A program made the position numbers and the translations under genes. From NCBI GenBank assembly GCA_963555705.1, contig OY743171.1, forward strand, positions 24,546,852 to 24,610,851: a DNA stretch of 64,000 bases, in the 5' to 3' direction. Source of the stretch: Ligustrum vulgare. Its lineage: Eukaryota; Streptophyta; Magnoliopsida; Lamiales; Oleaceae. Shown one piece after another: positions 1-10,702 of the stretch. The notes beneath the pieces are model-generated. The model did no database searches. It saw nothing but the letters and a program-made list of their open reading frames with translations, and had not been told where the DNA came from. How positions within the stretch are numbered: the first letter of the stretch is position 1; each line of letters opens with the position of its first letter.

Positions 1-849
1 GGCTACTTCGCCGGCGAATCACCGGCAGTGTCGCGCCGTTCCTCCATTTTCTCACCTCTCTCTCTCGGTCGAAGTCAATATTTGCAAAGTGAGAGAGAGA
101 GAGAGAGCGTATGATGATCTGATAAATATATATTTTGATTTTAATATGTTAACTTCCAGAAATTTCAAATCAAGTCCCTGACATTTTAATTTGTTTCCAT
201 TCAGTCCTTTTAGTTTTAAAGTTATCCATTTCAGCCCCAAAGTTTTAAATGAGTTTTAATCAGCCATTTCATTTTCAAAATCTATTATTTCAGTCACTGT
301 TGATTTACTTTTAAGCCCAAGTTTTAAAAGTATTCATTTTAGTCCCTGAACTATCAAAAGTATTCATTTTAATCCATCAACTTTCAAAACATCAATTTTA
401 GTCCTCAAATTATAATTTATCATTTTGAACTATATATTCGATAGACTAAAGTGACTTATTGGCTAAGACGAAGCGTACGGAGAATTTAAAGAAATTGAAG
501 TCATTCCCGCTCAACTTTGCACTCGTCGGATTTGAGGTAGACTCGCACTTATTAATTGATTTAAATTATGATTTCATATGAATGTCATGTGACTTGTGAA
601 AGTCAATTTTTAAGAAAAGCAAGTATGTTTTTATGAAAGGTAAATATACCTTATGTTTTTATGAAAAGTAAGTATGTTTTTATGAAAAGAAAATATACTT
701 TATATTTTTACGAAAAGTAAGTATACCCTATGCTTCACGAAAATGTTTTTTTGGATCATTGCTATGAAATCAATCTACCAAGATTGTTATGGGTCCCATA
801 TGATAAGTTATGATATGTTAAGGGGACCGGAGTTTTAGTAGCGCTACAC

Positions 850-1135
850 ATAAGAATTCTTGCCACGAAGTTCGGTAACATTCTTGTGTCTCCTATGTTT
901 ATGAGGATTTGCCACGAAGTTCGGTAAAATTCCTATGTTTCCATATGTTTATGAGGATTTGCCACCTAAGTTCGGTAAAATTCCTGTCGCATATGTTTAT
1001 GAGGATTTCGATCCTATCTTATGTTATGATGCAATTGATCCCTATGAATTTCAAAAATTATGCTTGGTATACTTACTGCATAAGAATTCTTGCCACCGAA
1101 GTTCGGTAAAATTCTTATGTTTATGAGGATTTCGA
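850..1135 (+). repeat. GCCACGAAGTTCGGTAA short direct repeats in LTR
   Basis: The motif GCCACGAAGTTCGGTAA or a close variant occurs about four times (near 862, 911, 961 and 1095). Each copy is followed by ATTC and then TATGTTTATGAGGATTT-like sequence, giving an irregular 50-130 bp spacing. The same block recurs in the 3' LTR at 7102-7387. Its function is unknown. Confidence 0.8.
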
Positions 1136-1225
1136 TCTTATCCTATGTTATGATGAAAAGGATCCCTATGCTTTCAAAAGAAAATTATGCTTGGCATAAT
1201 TAAAATGTGTTTTATAAGTATATGG

Positions 1226-1559
1226 TTTTCAAAGAGCTGTTTTCAAAGAGCTGTTTTCAAAGAGTTATTTTCAAAGAGCTATTTTCAAAGAGATGTTTTC
1301 AAAGAGCTGTTTTCAAAGAGATGTTTTCAAAGAGCTGTTTTCAAAGAGTTATTTTCAAAGAGCTGTTTTCAAAGAGCTGTTTTCAAAGAGATGTTTTCAA
1401 AGAGTTATTTTCAAAGAGCTGTTTTCAAAGAGATGTTTTCAAAGAGCTATGTTCAAAGAGCTGTTTTCAAAGAGCTGTTTTCAAAGAACTATTTTCAAAG
1501 AGCTGTTTTCAAAGAGCTGTTTTCAAAGAACTATTTTCAAAGAGATGTTTTCAAAGAGC
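1226..1559 (+). repeat. 14-bp minisatellite TTTTCAAAGAGCTG in 5' LTR (~24 units)
   Basis: Tandem 14-bp units read TTTTCAAAGAGCTG with variants at the last bases (ATG, TTA, CTA, AACTA). Fourteen is not a multiple of three and the unit contains no stop in any register, so all three forward frames stay open and encode the same 14-residue repeat in different phases. These open frames are a by-product of the repeat and should not be annotated as proteins. Confidence 0.95.
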
Positions 1560-2106
1560 CTATTATTTTCAAAATATGTCTCGTGCTGTAATGCACAATA
1601 TGAGTTTTATCATGAGCTGTTTTATAAAGAAGCTCTATCAATGTCCGTTTTATAAAGAGCCGGGATTTATGTGTTTAATCATCTTATAAATTAATTAATT
1701 TGCGATGAGTCTACTGAGTATTTCCCCCATGAAATACTCACCCTACTTTTTAACAGTTTTGCAGATTTCGGAGACGGTGGCGAGCGATGAATGATGGTGG
1801 CAATAATCGTTAAACGGTTGAAAGTTTGACGTTAATGATTTCCGTATTTTTCCAAACAATCGAATAATTTAGAGAAGTTCATTTATTTGAGAAATTATGA
1901 CATTGTCAATTTCTTTACAAAATTAATTGTTCGATTTACTATTTCAAATGGTTTCATAAATGTTTCAATTTTATCGGCCATTACAGTTTATTTAATGTTG
2001 CAAAAAAATGAATTTCAATTATTTCTTCCGCAAAAATATTATTCGAAAAATTTAGACAGAAAATGACGTAGTGAATTGGGTATACGGAACTCGGGGCGCT
2101 ACAAGT

Positions 2107-2118
2107 TGGTATCAGAGC
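2107..2118 (+). other. Primer binding site (initiator tRNA-Met) of LARD
   Basis: TGGTATCAGAGC lies 3 bp after the LTR end at 2103. It is complementary to the 3' end of plant initiator tRNA-Met and is the usual primer site of plant LTR retrotransposons. Confidence 0.92.
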
Positions 2119-5100
2119 TAGTCTGCGTTTCTGTAGACTGGTAAAATTTTCAAAAAAAAAGAATTTTCAAGAAATATTTTCCATTATAAGATTTTTATTG
2201 ATGAAGATTGCCACTGCCATCATTCGTTCCACCAACTCCGAGGTAAAGAAGTTTATGATGTTTAAAGTTATTTCAATATTTCGAATACTCATTTTATTGA
2301 TTTATGAGAAAGAATGAAGAGTATTTCGGATACTTATGATTTATGAGAAATAAGAATGTATTTCTTCGAAAATAATGATGTTGTTATGCTTTGTCATAAC
2401 TTATATGCTTTAATGTATGATTATGAGAAATTTTTAAGAAAGAAAACGAGTGTTGAGCATAATGGGAATAATATGATTTAAGAATGATTTTTAATAATTT
2501 TTGTCCTCGAGTTAGAAATGATGAACCCTAGATGGACTTTGCATAATTGATTTTAGACATGGCACTAAGTATGAGAAGTCAACAGAAAGGATTTGATTAT
2601 ATTTCAGATTATTTATCGTTTAGATTTAAACGAGAAATAGCAAGCCAGTTATGAAGTTGTGATATGATTTTATTGAGACTTTTATGAGAAGCATTATGAA
2701 GTTAAAGATTTAAAGATTTGGTTCTTAGTTTTTGGTATTTAAGTAATGGATATTATGTTGAGTAAATGAATTATGTCTCTATGTTGAAGAGAAATTTATT
2801 ATGAAGTTTGGCTTTGTGAATAAATTTTGGGAATATGATTTATGGCATATATTTATAGGTATGAGTAATCTTTTGAGCCAATTAAGGTATTGAAGGAAGT
2901 GATATTGTGATATTGAAAAATATGATTTGAAATTGTTATGTTGAGGAATTATGAATTGAATTATGGGATATTTTTGATGATATTGAAGTGTTGGAATCGT
3001 TTTCAATATTTTTAGATCGTTGTGATCAAATGTGGAGTTATTTATTATTGTGAGTTATGAAGTATGCTTATGGTTTGGGATAAGTCCAAATTACAAGGGA
3101 GACTCTGTCCAGAATTTTATCGTTTGGAAATAAGAGCATAATATGGTATGCAATCACTAAGAGAATTGAGTTTAGAATTGCAAGTTCATAAGCAAGATTG
3201 AGTAAATGATAAGTTATATTTTGAAAGACGAGTGAAGACAAGTATAATGGCATTATTGGGAAGAATCTTAATTATTCTTGGGAATGGATTTATCACTTGT
3301 AAGGAATGATCACTTGTATTGGAGAGTATTATAAGGATATGAATTTTGAGGAAAATAGGAATAAGATTTTACAGTGATGACTTATTTTGGAATGGTGTTT
3401 AGAAGAGGGATCACGGTAGAATCCAAGATTTTTTTTAGTCTGAGGAATTGATATATAATATTAGTGATCAGATTGACGTATAAGGTACGTGATAGATATG
3501 ACGACTAGACGGTTAAGGAATGTTATGGTTATCCAGGGAAGAATCGTGTGAATATTGAGTTCGATGATCTTATTTTGATGGTTTATTGCATTATGGTGAA
3601 ATATTATCTACGATTGAGAATTTTCATTTTTAGTCATAATATATGGGTTTCTTTAAAGATTTAGTGATGCAGTTTCGATTAATTATTATTGGTTGTACTT
3701 TTGAAGTGAGTAAATATTTTGCTACAATAATGGAAAATCTGAGATGATCAGTTGTGTGATTTAAATTATGGGATTGTATCTTTGGGTTAAGCAAATTTGA
3801 TGAGGAATCCTATATGATTTACAGAAGTCTTATTTAATGGTGATAAAATTAATCAGAGTATTGTTCATAAAGTGTGATATGAATTGTAGTTTGGGAGAAT
3901 AGAAAATTTTAATTTTGAATTTCAGATTTGGGAAATTAGTGAAGTTTCTTAAGTTTGAGAATAACATATCTGATCCTTGTGATGCTGTTTTAAGTTAGTA
4001 TCTTAGCTCTCAGCTAGAATGAGTATTTGATACCGAGTACTTGATGTATGATTTAAAGTATGGAATAGAAAAATGAAAAGTGGGAACAAGAGTTAATGCG
4101 CTGTCATTTTTCTCGACAAAAGAAAATTTGATGATAAGATTGGAGATATGTAATATTTTATTGGATTTTGGTACTGATATTTTGGTATAATAATCAAGGT
4201 ATAGTGAGATGATACGGGAATACGTGAAAGAGAAATAAGGACCGTATTGAATCAGAATTCATAAGTATGTATAAGTGAAAGAAATACTTTGCAGGAAATG
4301 TGGTGACATTTAAGTAAAGAATCTTAGTTATTTGGAAGATATTTGTTTACTGATTTTTGGGTTACAAATATTGGAAAAATATGTTGATGATATTATGTTG
4401 ATATGTTTGGGTATATTACGTAGAGAGAATATTCAGGTAATTCTTTGATTATTTTTGGAATATTCGATGATAAGAAGAAAGGAAAAATTATTATGATATG
4501 TCAGTAAAGATTTGTTGAAATTTTAGAGATATATACGAATATCTGAGGTCACATGATACGATGATAAGTGACATGTTACATGAATACTACAAGATATGAT
4601 GAAATTTTTACATACGATTGGGAATTGTTTTGATTATTTTGGGAATATTCGATGATAAGAAGTTTAGAGATGACAAATTATTATGGTTTGATATATCAGT
4701 AAAGATTTATAGAAACTTGAAGAGATTTTTTTTTTATGGAATTACAGAAATTAGTAAAGAGACATAATGTTGTTTGGGATTATGTGAGATAATGATGATG
4801 AACGTAAGGTTAGTTGAATATAAAGGTACAATAGAAAATTGTAAGGAATGATATGATGATGATAATTGAAGGTGATAATGTATTGAGATTATGAAATAAG
4901 TTGATCATCTATGAATAAGTTATGTTGTTTTTGGTTCATAATAATGGAATTCAAAGAATAGTGAACTTTCAGTCACTTACGATTCAGAAGATTTTTGAGT
5001 AGACACATATGTCTATAGAAAAGTCCATGTTCTTGAGAAAACAAAGTGATGCATTTAGTCAAAGTCCAGTGGGTTAAAAATGGTTGGGTTAAATATGGTA

Positions 5101-5183
5101 GCAATGATGCTACATAAGGGAAGAAGAAGAAGAGATTCTGATTAAGTATTCAGAAATCATAAGATCGAGTAAGTTTTATTTTT

Positions 5184-5196
5184 AAGGGGGTAAGAT
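5184..5196 (+). other. Polypurine tract of LARD
   Basis: AAGGGGGTAAGAT lies immediately before the TG that opens the 3' LTR at 5197, the place expected for plus-strand priming. Confidence 0.85.
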
Positions 5197-8100
5197 TGTA
5201 GCGACCCAGAATTTTTACGCAATTAATGATTATTTTAATATTTAGAAACTTGTGTCGCTACTATTTCACCCATTATTTTGAAGTTAACACCGCGACGTGT
5301 TCGTCTAGCCAAGTCAATAAATATCGAATTTGTTCGATTTTAAATTAAAATCCGAATTTCTAAAATTATGTTATTTAATTATTTATTCAAAGTATTATTT
5401 TCAAAACATCGAATTTGTTCGATTTTAAATTAAAATCCGAATTTCTAAAATTATGTTATTTTAATTATTTATTCAAAGTATTATTTTCAAAATCATTTTG
5501 AATTCCAAATTTATTTAAATATCTCAATTATTCCATTCAAATGATTCCCTCCTCAAAATTATTATGTCCCCATATTGATCACTTTCCATCTCATTTTCAA
5601 TAACTTAGTTCATCCTCACGCATAATGGTTTCAAGTCACAATCAATTCCATTTCTTTTTCCACCACTTTCCACTAAACACCAACATCCAACCCATACTTC
5701 ACTAATTCCAACCCCACAACCCTGAATCATTATCATCACCACCCTTCCAATTATGATGTTTTCCACCCTCTCCATCATCATCATTCTCCACCATCTTTTA
5801 TTCTATTTTGATATATTCTCCATCATCATCACTACCTTCTCGATTGGACACCACCACAATTCTCTCTATATACAATTGGAATCCTCATCATCATCAACCT
5901 CACAGCCCAAACGTTATAAACATTGCTCAACTCACCTCTGACTCAACCACCGCCAATTCCAGTACACTGCAACCATTGTCTACACAATCACCTGCAATCA
6001 CCAGCACCAGCCAACCACCAGCAACTCCCATATTCACATCATATTCAAACCCAAAATCAACCCAAACCCAAGAATAAGCCAAACAAAGTACTTACCTCAC
6101 CTCAGACCACCACTGGACAGATTTTGGTCGAAAAGCACAAATCCGATTTCAATTTCCAGCTTCGATTTTGTTTCGATTTCGCCCTTGTTTCTCGCACCCA
6201 AGCCCTAAAATCAGAACCCTTGCTTTGGCCACCACTTACCGCAACCTGCGCCGGCTACTTCGCCGGCGAATCACCGGCAGTGTCGCGCCGTTCCTCCATT
6301 TTCTCACCTCTCTCTCTCGGTCGAAGTCAATATTTGCAAAGTGAGAGAGAGAGAGAGAGCGTATGATGATCTGATAAATATATATTTTGATTTTAATATG
6401 TTAACTTCCAGAAATTTCAAATCAAGTCCCTGACATTTTAATTTGTTTCCATTCAGTCCTTTTAGTTTTAAAGTTATCCATTTCAGCCCCAAAGTTTTAA
6501 ATGAGTTTTAATCAGCCATTTCATTTTCAAAATCTATTATTTCAGTCACTGTTGATTTACTTTTAAGCCCAAGTTTTAAAAGTATTCATTTTAGTCCCTG
6601 AACTATCAAAAGTATTCATTTTAATCCATCAACTTTCAAAACATCAATTTTAGTCCTCAAATTATAATTTATCATTTTGAACTATATATTCGATAGACTA
6701 AAGTGACTTATTGGCTAAGACGAAGCGTACGGAGAATTTAAAGAAATTGAAGTCATTCCCGCTCAACTTTGCACTCGTCGGATTTGAGGTAGACTCGCAC
6801 TTATTAATTGATTTAAATTATGATTTCATATGAATGTCATGTGACTTGTGAAAGTCAATTTTTAAGAAAAGCAAGTATGTTTTTATGAAAGGTAAATATA
6901 CCTTATGTTTTTATGAAAAGTAAGTATGTTTTTATGAAAAGAAAATATACTTTATGTTTTTACGAAAAGTAAGTATACCCTATGCTTCACGAAAATGTTT
7001 TTTTGGATCATTGCTATGAAATCAATCTACCAAGATTGTTATGGGTCCCATATGATAAGTTATGATATGTTAAGGGGACCGGAGTTTTAGTAGCGCTACA
7101 CATAAGAATTCTTGCCACGAAGTTCGGTAACATTCTTGTGTCTCCTATGTTTATGAGGATTTGCCACGAAGTTCGGTAAAATTCCTATGTTTCCATATGT
7201 TTATGAGGATTTGCCACCTAAGTTCGGTAAAATTCCTGTCGCATATGTTTATGAGGATTTCGATCCTATCTTATGTTATGATGCAATTGATCCCTATGAA
7301 TTTCAAAAATTATGCTTGGTATACTTACTGCATAAGAATTCTTGCCACCGAAGTTCGGTAAAATTCTTATGTTTATGAGGATTTCGATCTTATCCTATGT
7401 TATGATGAAAAGGATCCCTATGCTTTCAAAAGAAAATTATGCTTGGCATAATTAAAATGTGTTTTATAAGTATATGGTTTTCAAAGAGCTGTTTTCAAAG
7501 AGCTGTTTTCAAAGAGCTATTTTCAAAGAGCTATTTTCAAATAGATGTTTTCAAAGAGCTGTTTTCAAAGTGCTGTTTTCAAAGAGATGTTTTCAAAGAG
7601 ATGTTTTCAAAGAGTTATTTTCAAAGAGCTGTTTTCAAAGAGCTGTTTTCAAAGAGATGTTTTCAAAGAGTTATTTTCAAAGAGCTGTTTTCAAAGAGAT
7701 GTTTTCAAAGAGCTATTTTCAAAGAGCTATTTTCAAAGAGCTGTTTTCAAAGAGCTGTTTTCAAAGAACTATTTTCAAAGAGCTGTTTTCAAAGAGCTGT
7801 TTTCAAAGAACTATTTTCAAAGAGATGTTTTCAAAGAGCCTATTATTTTCAAAATATGTCTCGTGCTGTAATGCACAATATGAGTTTTATCAAGAGCCAT
7901 TTTATAAAGAAGCTCTATCAATGTCCGTTTTATAAAGAGCCGGGATTTATGTGTTTAATCATCTTATAAATTAATTAATTTACGATGAGTCTACTGAGTA
8001 TTTCCCCCATGAAATACTCACCCTACTTTTTAACAGTTTTGCAGATTTCGGAGACGGTGGCGAGCGATGAATGATGGTGGCAATAATCGTTAAACGGTTG

Positions 8101-8383
8101 AAAGTTTGACGTTAATGATTTCCGTATTTTTCCAAACAATCGAATAATTTAGAGAAGTTCATTTATTTGAGAAATTATGACATTGTCAATTTCTTTACAA
8201 AATTAATTGTTCGATTTACTATTTCAAATGGTTTCATAAATGTTTCAATTTTATCGGCCATTACAGTTTATTTAATGTTGCAAAAAAATGAATTTCAATT
8301 ATTTCTTCCGCAAAAATATTATTCGAAAAATTTAGACAGAAAATGACGTAGTGAATCGGGTATACGGAACTCGGGGCGCTACA
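5197..8383 (+). repeat. 3' LTR of the LARD-like element (complete, ~3187 bp)
   Basis: It starts TGTAGCGACCC and ends GGCGCTACA. The first ~1050 bp (5197-6252) has no counterpart in the window because the 5' LTR is cut off by the window edge. It includes an imperfect tandem copy near 5330-5500, where a segment with ATCGAATTTGTTCGATTTT repeats about every 80 bp, and a TCATCATCA-rich stretch at 5730-5900. A CGCCGG-rich patch and CT/AG runs near 6250-6360 are a plausible transcription start region. Confidence 0.93.
7478..7839 (+). repeat. 14-bp minisatellite in 3' LTR (~26 units)
   Basis: This is the same array as at 1226-1559 but 28 bp longer, exactly two units, and with a different order of unit variants. 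Sequence on both sides is collinear (offset 6252 before the array, 6280 after it). The length difference therefore arose by unit gain or loss between two LTRs that were identical at insertion. Confidence 0.93.
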
Positions 8384-8601
8384 CTTTCTTGGTTGACGTT
8401 ATTAACTTCTCAATTTGTTCAATTTAGCTCCAAATATCATCCAATTGTGCATAATTTCCATCAACTGCTTCATTCTCAAAATTTTGGGATATTTTTCTGA
8501 AATGTAAGCAAATAAACACAAATTAAATAGTAAATATTCTAAAATGACAATAATATATTCTAATTTTGATATGTAAATAAGTGTATAAAACACACTTATC
8601 A
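8384..8601 (-). mobile_element. Truncated LTR start, TGATAAGT family
   Basis: Read on the minus strand from 8601, the sequence opens TGATAAGTGTGTTTTATACA and runs to the edge of the LARD LTR, where it is cut. The same layout (TGATAAGT, then a short AT-rich stretch, then an AGGAAAAA-like segment) appears on the minus strand from 61435. The two look like 5' pieces of related LTRs. No coding sequence is visible. Confidence 0.45.
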
Positions 8602-8738
8602 ATTCGATGCTGAAGGGACAAATGAATAGAAAAATCTCAGTTCGAAGCTTAAACTCATGAAATTAGTAATGTGCACTTGACTAACATTAAAATATAGATT
8701 GAATTGGAAAAACATTCGACACATTCAAGAGAAGAAAA

Positions 8739-9917
8739 TGTTGGGAATTTACTTAATCATGCACAACGGAATTTAAAATATTTTCAATTCCCAAACGAGG
8801 ATCTGCTTTGTGTTTAGATAGAAATCGTGACAAAGAACATTACCTCTTGATGTTATTACAGACTACTTTGAGAATCTTGATTCTTTCTCCAATCTACTTG
8901 CACACCATAGCTGTCCAATTGTCCAGCCTCCAAAGGTAATCCACAGAGAGAACAAGAATGAGATGCCAGGGTTTCTCTCTTCTTGTGCTAGAAAGAGAAC
9001 AATGAATTAGGGTTAACTTTTCCAAACCCTAGTTGTTCATTAATATAAGTCAGAGTAAGCTTAGCCCATAACTTAAACATCGACCCGATCCATGTGGTTT
9101 AAAAGGGCAATACATGTGATGGGAAATGTCATGTGGTGTGACAAAACCAAACTAGTTCGTTTATCATGAAACTTTAATCCCTTCGTCAATATGATCCGAT
9201 CAATTATGAGATAAGAAAATGTGTCAATTTCGTTTATTGATCATATCATTTATTTCGCTCTTAATTCAATAAACGTCGAAACTATTTTTTGACTTTATTA
9301 ATTCACCTTGGCCAAAGATTTCAATATCGACTTAACCAAATAAAATGCAGATCATAATCTCTTACTATCTAAGAGTGACGAATCCTATATTGATCATTCA
9401 CAACCTTCATGTGATTCTTAATATACCCGAACGATATCGTATTAGCGACTCCCTTCAGAGCAATTCCACTAACGAACATTAGAGATTAACCACTGACACT
9501 CAGATAGTTATCCATGTGGAATCTCCGTTACGGGTCTCCAATGTTTTGTTCTTTTAACAAAATATCCACGTGTTCATTTAGATGTCTCTACATCTTAGCT
9601 TGTGAGATCAGCTACTCACTTCTAAAGTGGGCGATGACACACGTGTTGGTCTATCCGTAATAAAGATATCCGTATCTCGACATTACTTTACGACCAAGGA
9701 TATTTAAGATTCAATTGTAACTTATATCTTAAGATCACAACTCCTTGTGATTAACAAGTTATCAAAATTTGAATCTCCGGACTCTGTTGATTTAATTTAG
9801 CAAGAATAATAATATTATTATAAATCAATTAAATAACAAATCTGCCATATATTAAATGCACCAATTATATTAGTAAGTGTTTTGTCAAATGATTGGACGT
9901 AGGGCATAACACCTACA
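8739..9917 (-). mobile_element. Solo LTR, Ty1/copia type, in hAT transposase
   Basis: A 1179-bp block opens TGTTGGGAATT and closes CACCTACA on the plus strand. It is flanked by identical 5-bp repeats GAAAA (8734-8738 and 9918-9922). Read on the minus strand it begins TGTAGGTGTTATGCCC and ends TTCCCAACA, a pattern common in plant copia LTRs. No internal region accompanies it, so it is a solo LTR left by recombination between LTRs. Joining its flanks with one TSD copy restores continuity of the hAT protein motif across the site. Confidence 0.9.
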
Positions 9918-10422
9918 GAAAATTCACTATCATTAATTGTCAAAAAACTCAAAATGAATTTATAATGATGTTGGCACATGAGATAAAAAAATGTGATCAT
10001 TAAAAAAGTTAAAGAAGCAAAATACTTTTTTGTGATCCTCGATTGTGCACCAGATATAAGTCATGAAGAACAATTGTCTCTTATAATACGATGTTTAGAT
10101 GTATTAGCCAGTCTAGTTAAGGTAGAAAGTTCTTTTTAGGATTTCTCAAAGTAGATGATACCTCGGGGGAAGGAATATTTGGTGAATTGGTAAACGTTCT
10201 ACAAACACTTGGACTTGATATAGGTGACTTAAGAGAGGTCAAGGTTATGATAATGGCTCTAATATGAAGGGAAAATATAAAGGTGTAAAGAAAAGGGTAT
10301 TAGAAGTTAATCCAAGGGTGTTTTACACACTATGTGCTTGCTATAGTCAATCTTGCATTATGTTATATGGCAAATTTTCGTATAAAGGCTAAAAACTTTT
10401 TGGAATTGTGCGATGTATATAT

Positions 10423-10702
10423 ATATATTATTTTCATCATCTACAAGGCGATGGAAAGTTTTTCAAGATAATGTGAAAGGCCTAACATTGAAGCCCCTAT
10501 CGCAAACACGTTGGGAAAGTCGAGTTGAAAGTATTAAAGGTATAAGATTCAAAGCTCCACAAATATATTATTTTCATCATCTACAAGGCGATGGAAAGTT
10601 TTCCAAGATAATGTGAAAGGCCTAACATTGAAGCCCCTATCGCAAACACGTTGGGAAAGTCGAGTTGAAAGTATTAAAGGTATAAGATCCAAAGCTGCAC
10701 AA
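10423..10702 (+). repeat. 140-bp tandem duplication inside the hAT pseudogene
   Basis: The segment from ATATTATTTTCATCATCTAC to the end of the KVLKV-like stretch occurs twice, with a 140-bp period (10431 and 10571 are equivalent positions). The copies differ at only a few bases. As 140 is not divisible by three, the duplication shifts the frame. Confidence 0.9.

Larger units (their letters stand above)
1..2103 (+). repeat. 5' LTR of the LARD-like element (partial)
   Basis: It matches the 3' LTR base for base apart from a few substitutions (for example near 2078) and 28 bp fewer in the 14-bp minisatellite. It contains a GC-rich CGCCGG patch at the very start, then a CT-rich tract and an (AG)n run near 90-117 that resemble a plant pyrimidine-patch core promoter. 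Next comes a stretch of AGTCCC/AAACTTT-like periodic sequence at about 160-420. It ends GGGGCGCTACA. Short open frames here are LTR sequence, not genes. Confidence 0.92.
2104..5196 (+). mobile_element. Internal region of the LARD-like element, non-coding, with traces of Ty3/gypsy RT
   Basis: This region carries many stops in every frame. Near 2530-2570 a segment translates to DGLCIIDFRHGTK. It lines up with MRLCIIEFRHGK in the decayed gypsy pol at 53215-53275, which is itself recognisable as the reverse transcriptase motif around R-L-C-I-D-Y-R. From about 2660 onward, blocks match 53330-54090 in the same order (for example 2660-2900, 3190-3330 and 4380-4470), at what looks like 80-90% identity by eye. 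The interior therefore appears to derive from a gypsy internal region that lost coding capacity. Confidence 0.75.
1..8383 (+). mobile_element. LARD-like non-autonomous LTR retrotransposon (left end outside window)
   Basis: The sequence at 1-2103 is repeated almost exactly at 6253-8383, and the two copies flank about 3.1 kb. The right copy is bounded by TGTAGCG at 5197 and CGCTACA at 8383, a 7-bp terminal inverted repeat, so the LTR is about 3187 bp. A primer site follows the left LTR at 2107 and a purine tract precedes the right LTR at 5184. The internal region has no long open frame. LTRs above 3 kb with a non-coding interior of similar size fit the LARD class (large retrotransposon derivatives), which depend on proteins supplied in trans. 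The left LTR lacks roughly its first 1 kb because the window starts inside it, so the TSD cannot be tested; the right flank begins CTTTC. Confidence 0.9.

Noticed and set aside
1187..1689. Long open frames of 120-160 codons in the LARD LTR (and 7439-7969)
   Set aside because: They are created by the 14-bp stop-free minisatellite and occur in all three frames.
2779..3253. Minus-strand frames in the LARD interior
   Set aside because: AT-rich chance frames without motifs; the homologous region at 53.4-53.8 kb does not keep them open.
5923..6366. 147-codon frame running into the GC-rich LTR patch
   Set aside because: It sits wholly within the LTR and has low-complexity Pro/Thr/Ser composition; no domain.
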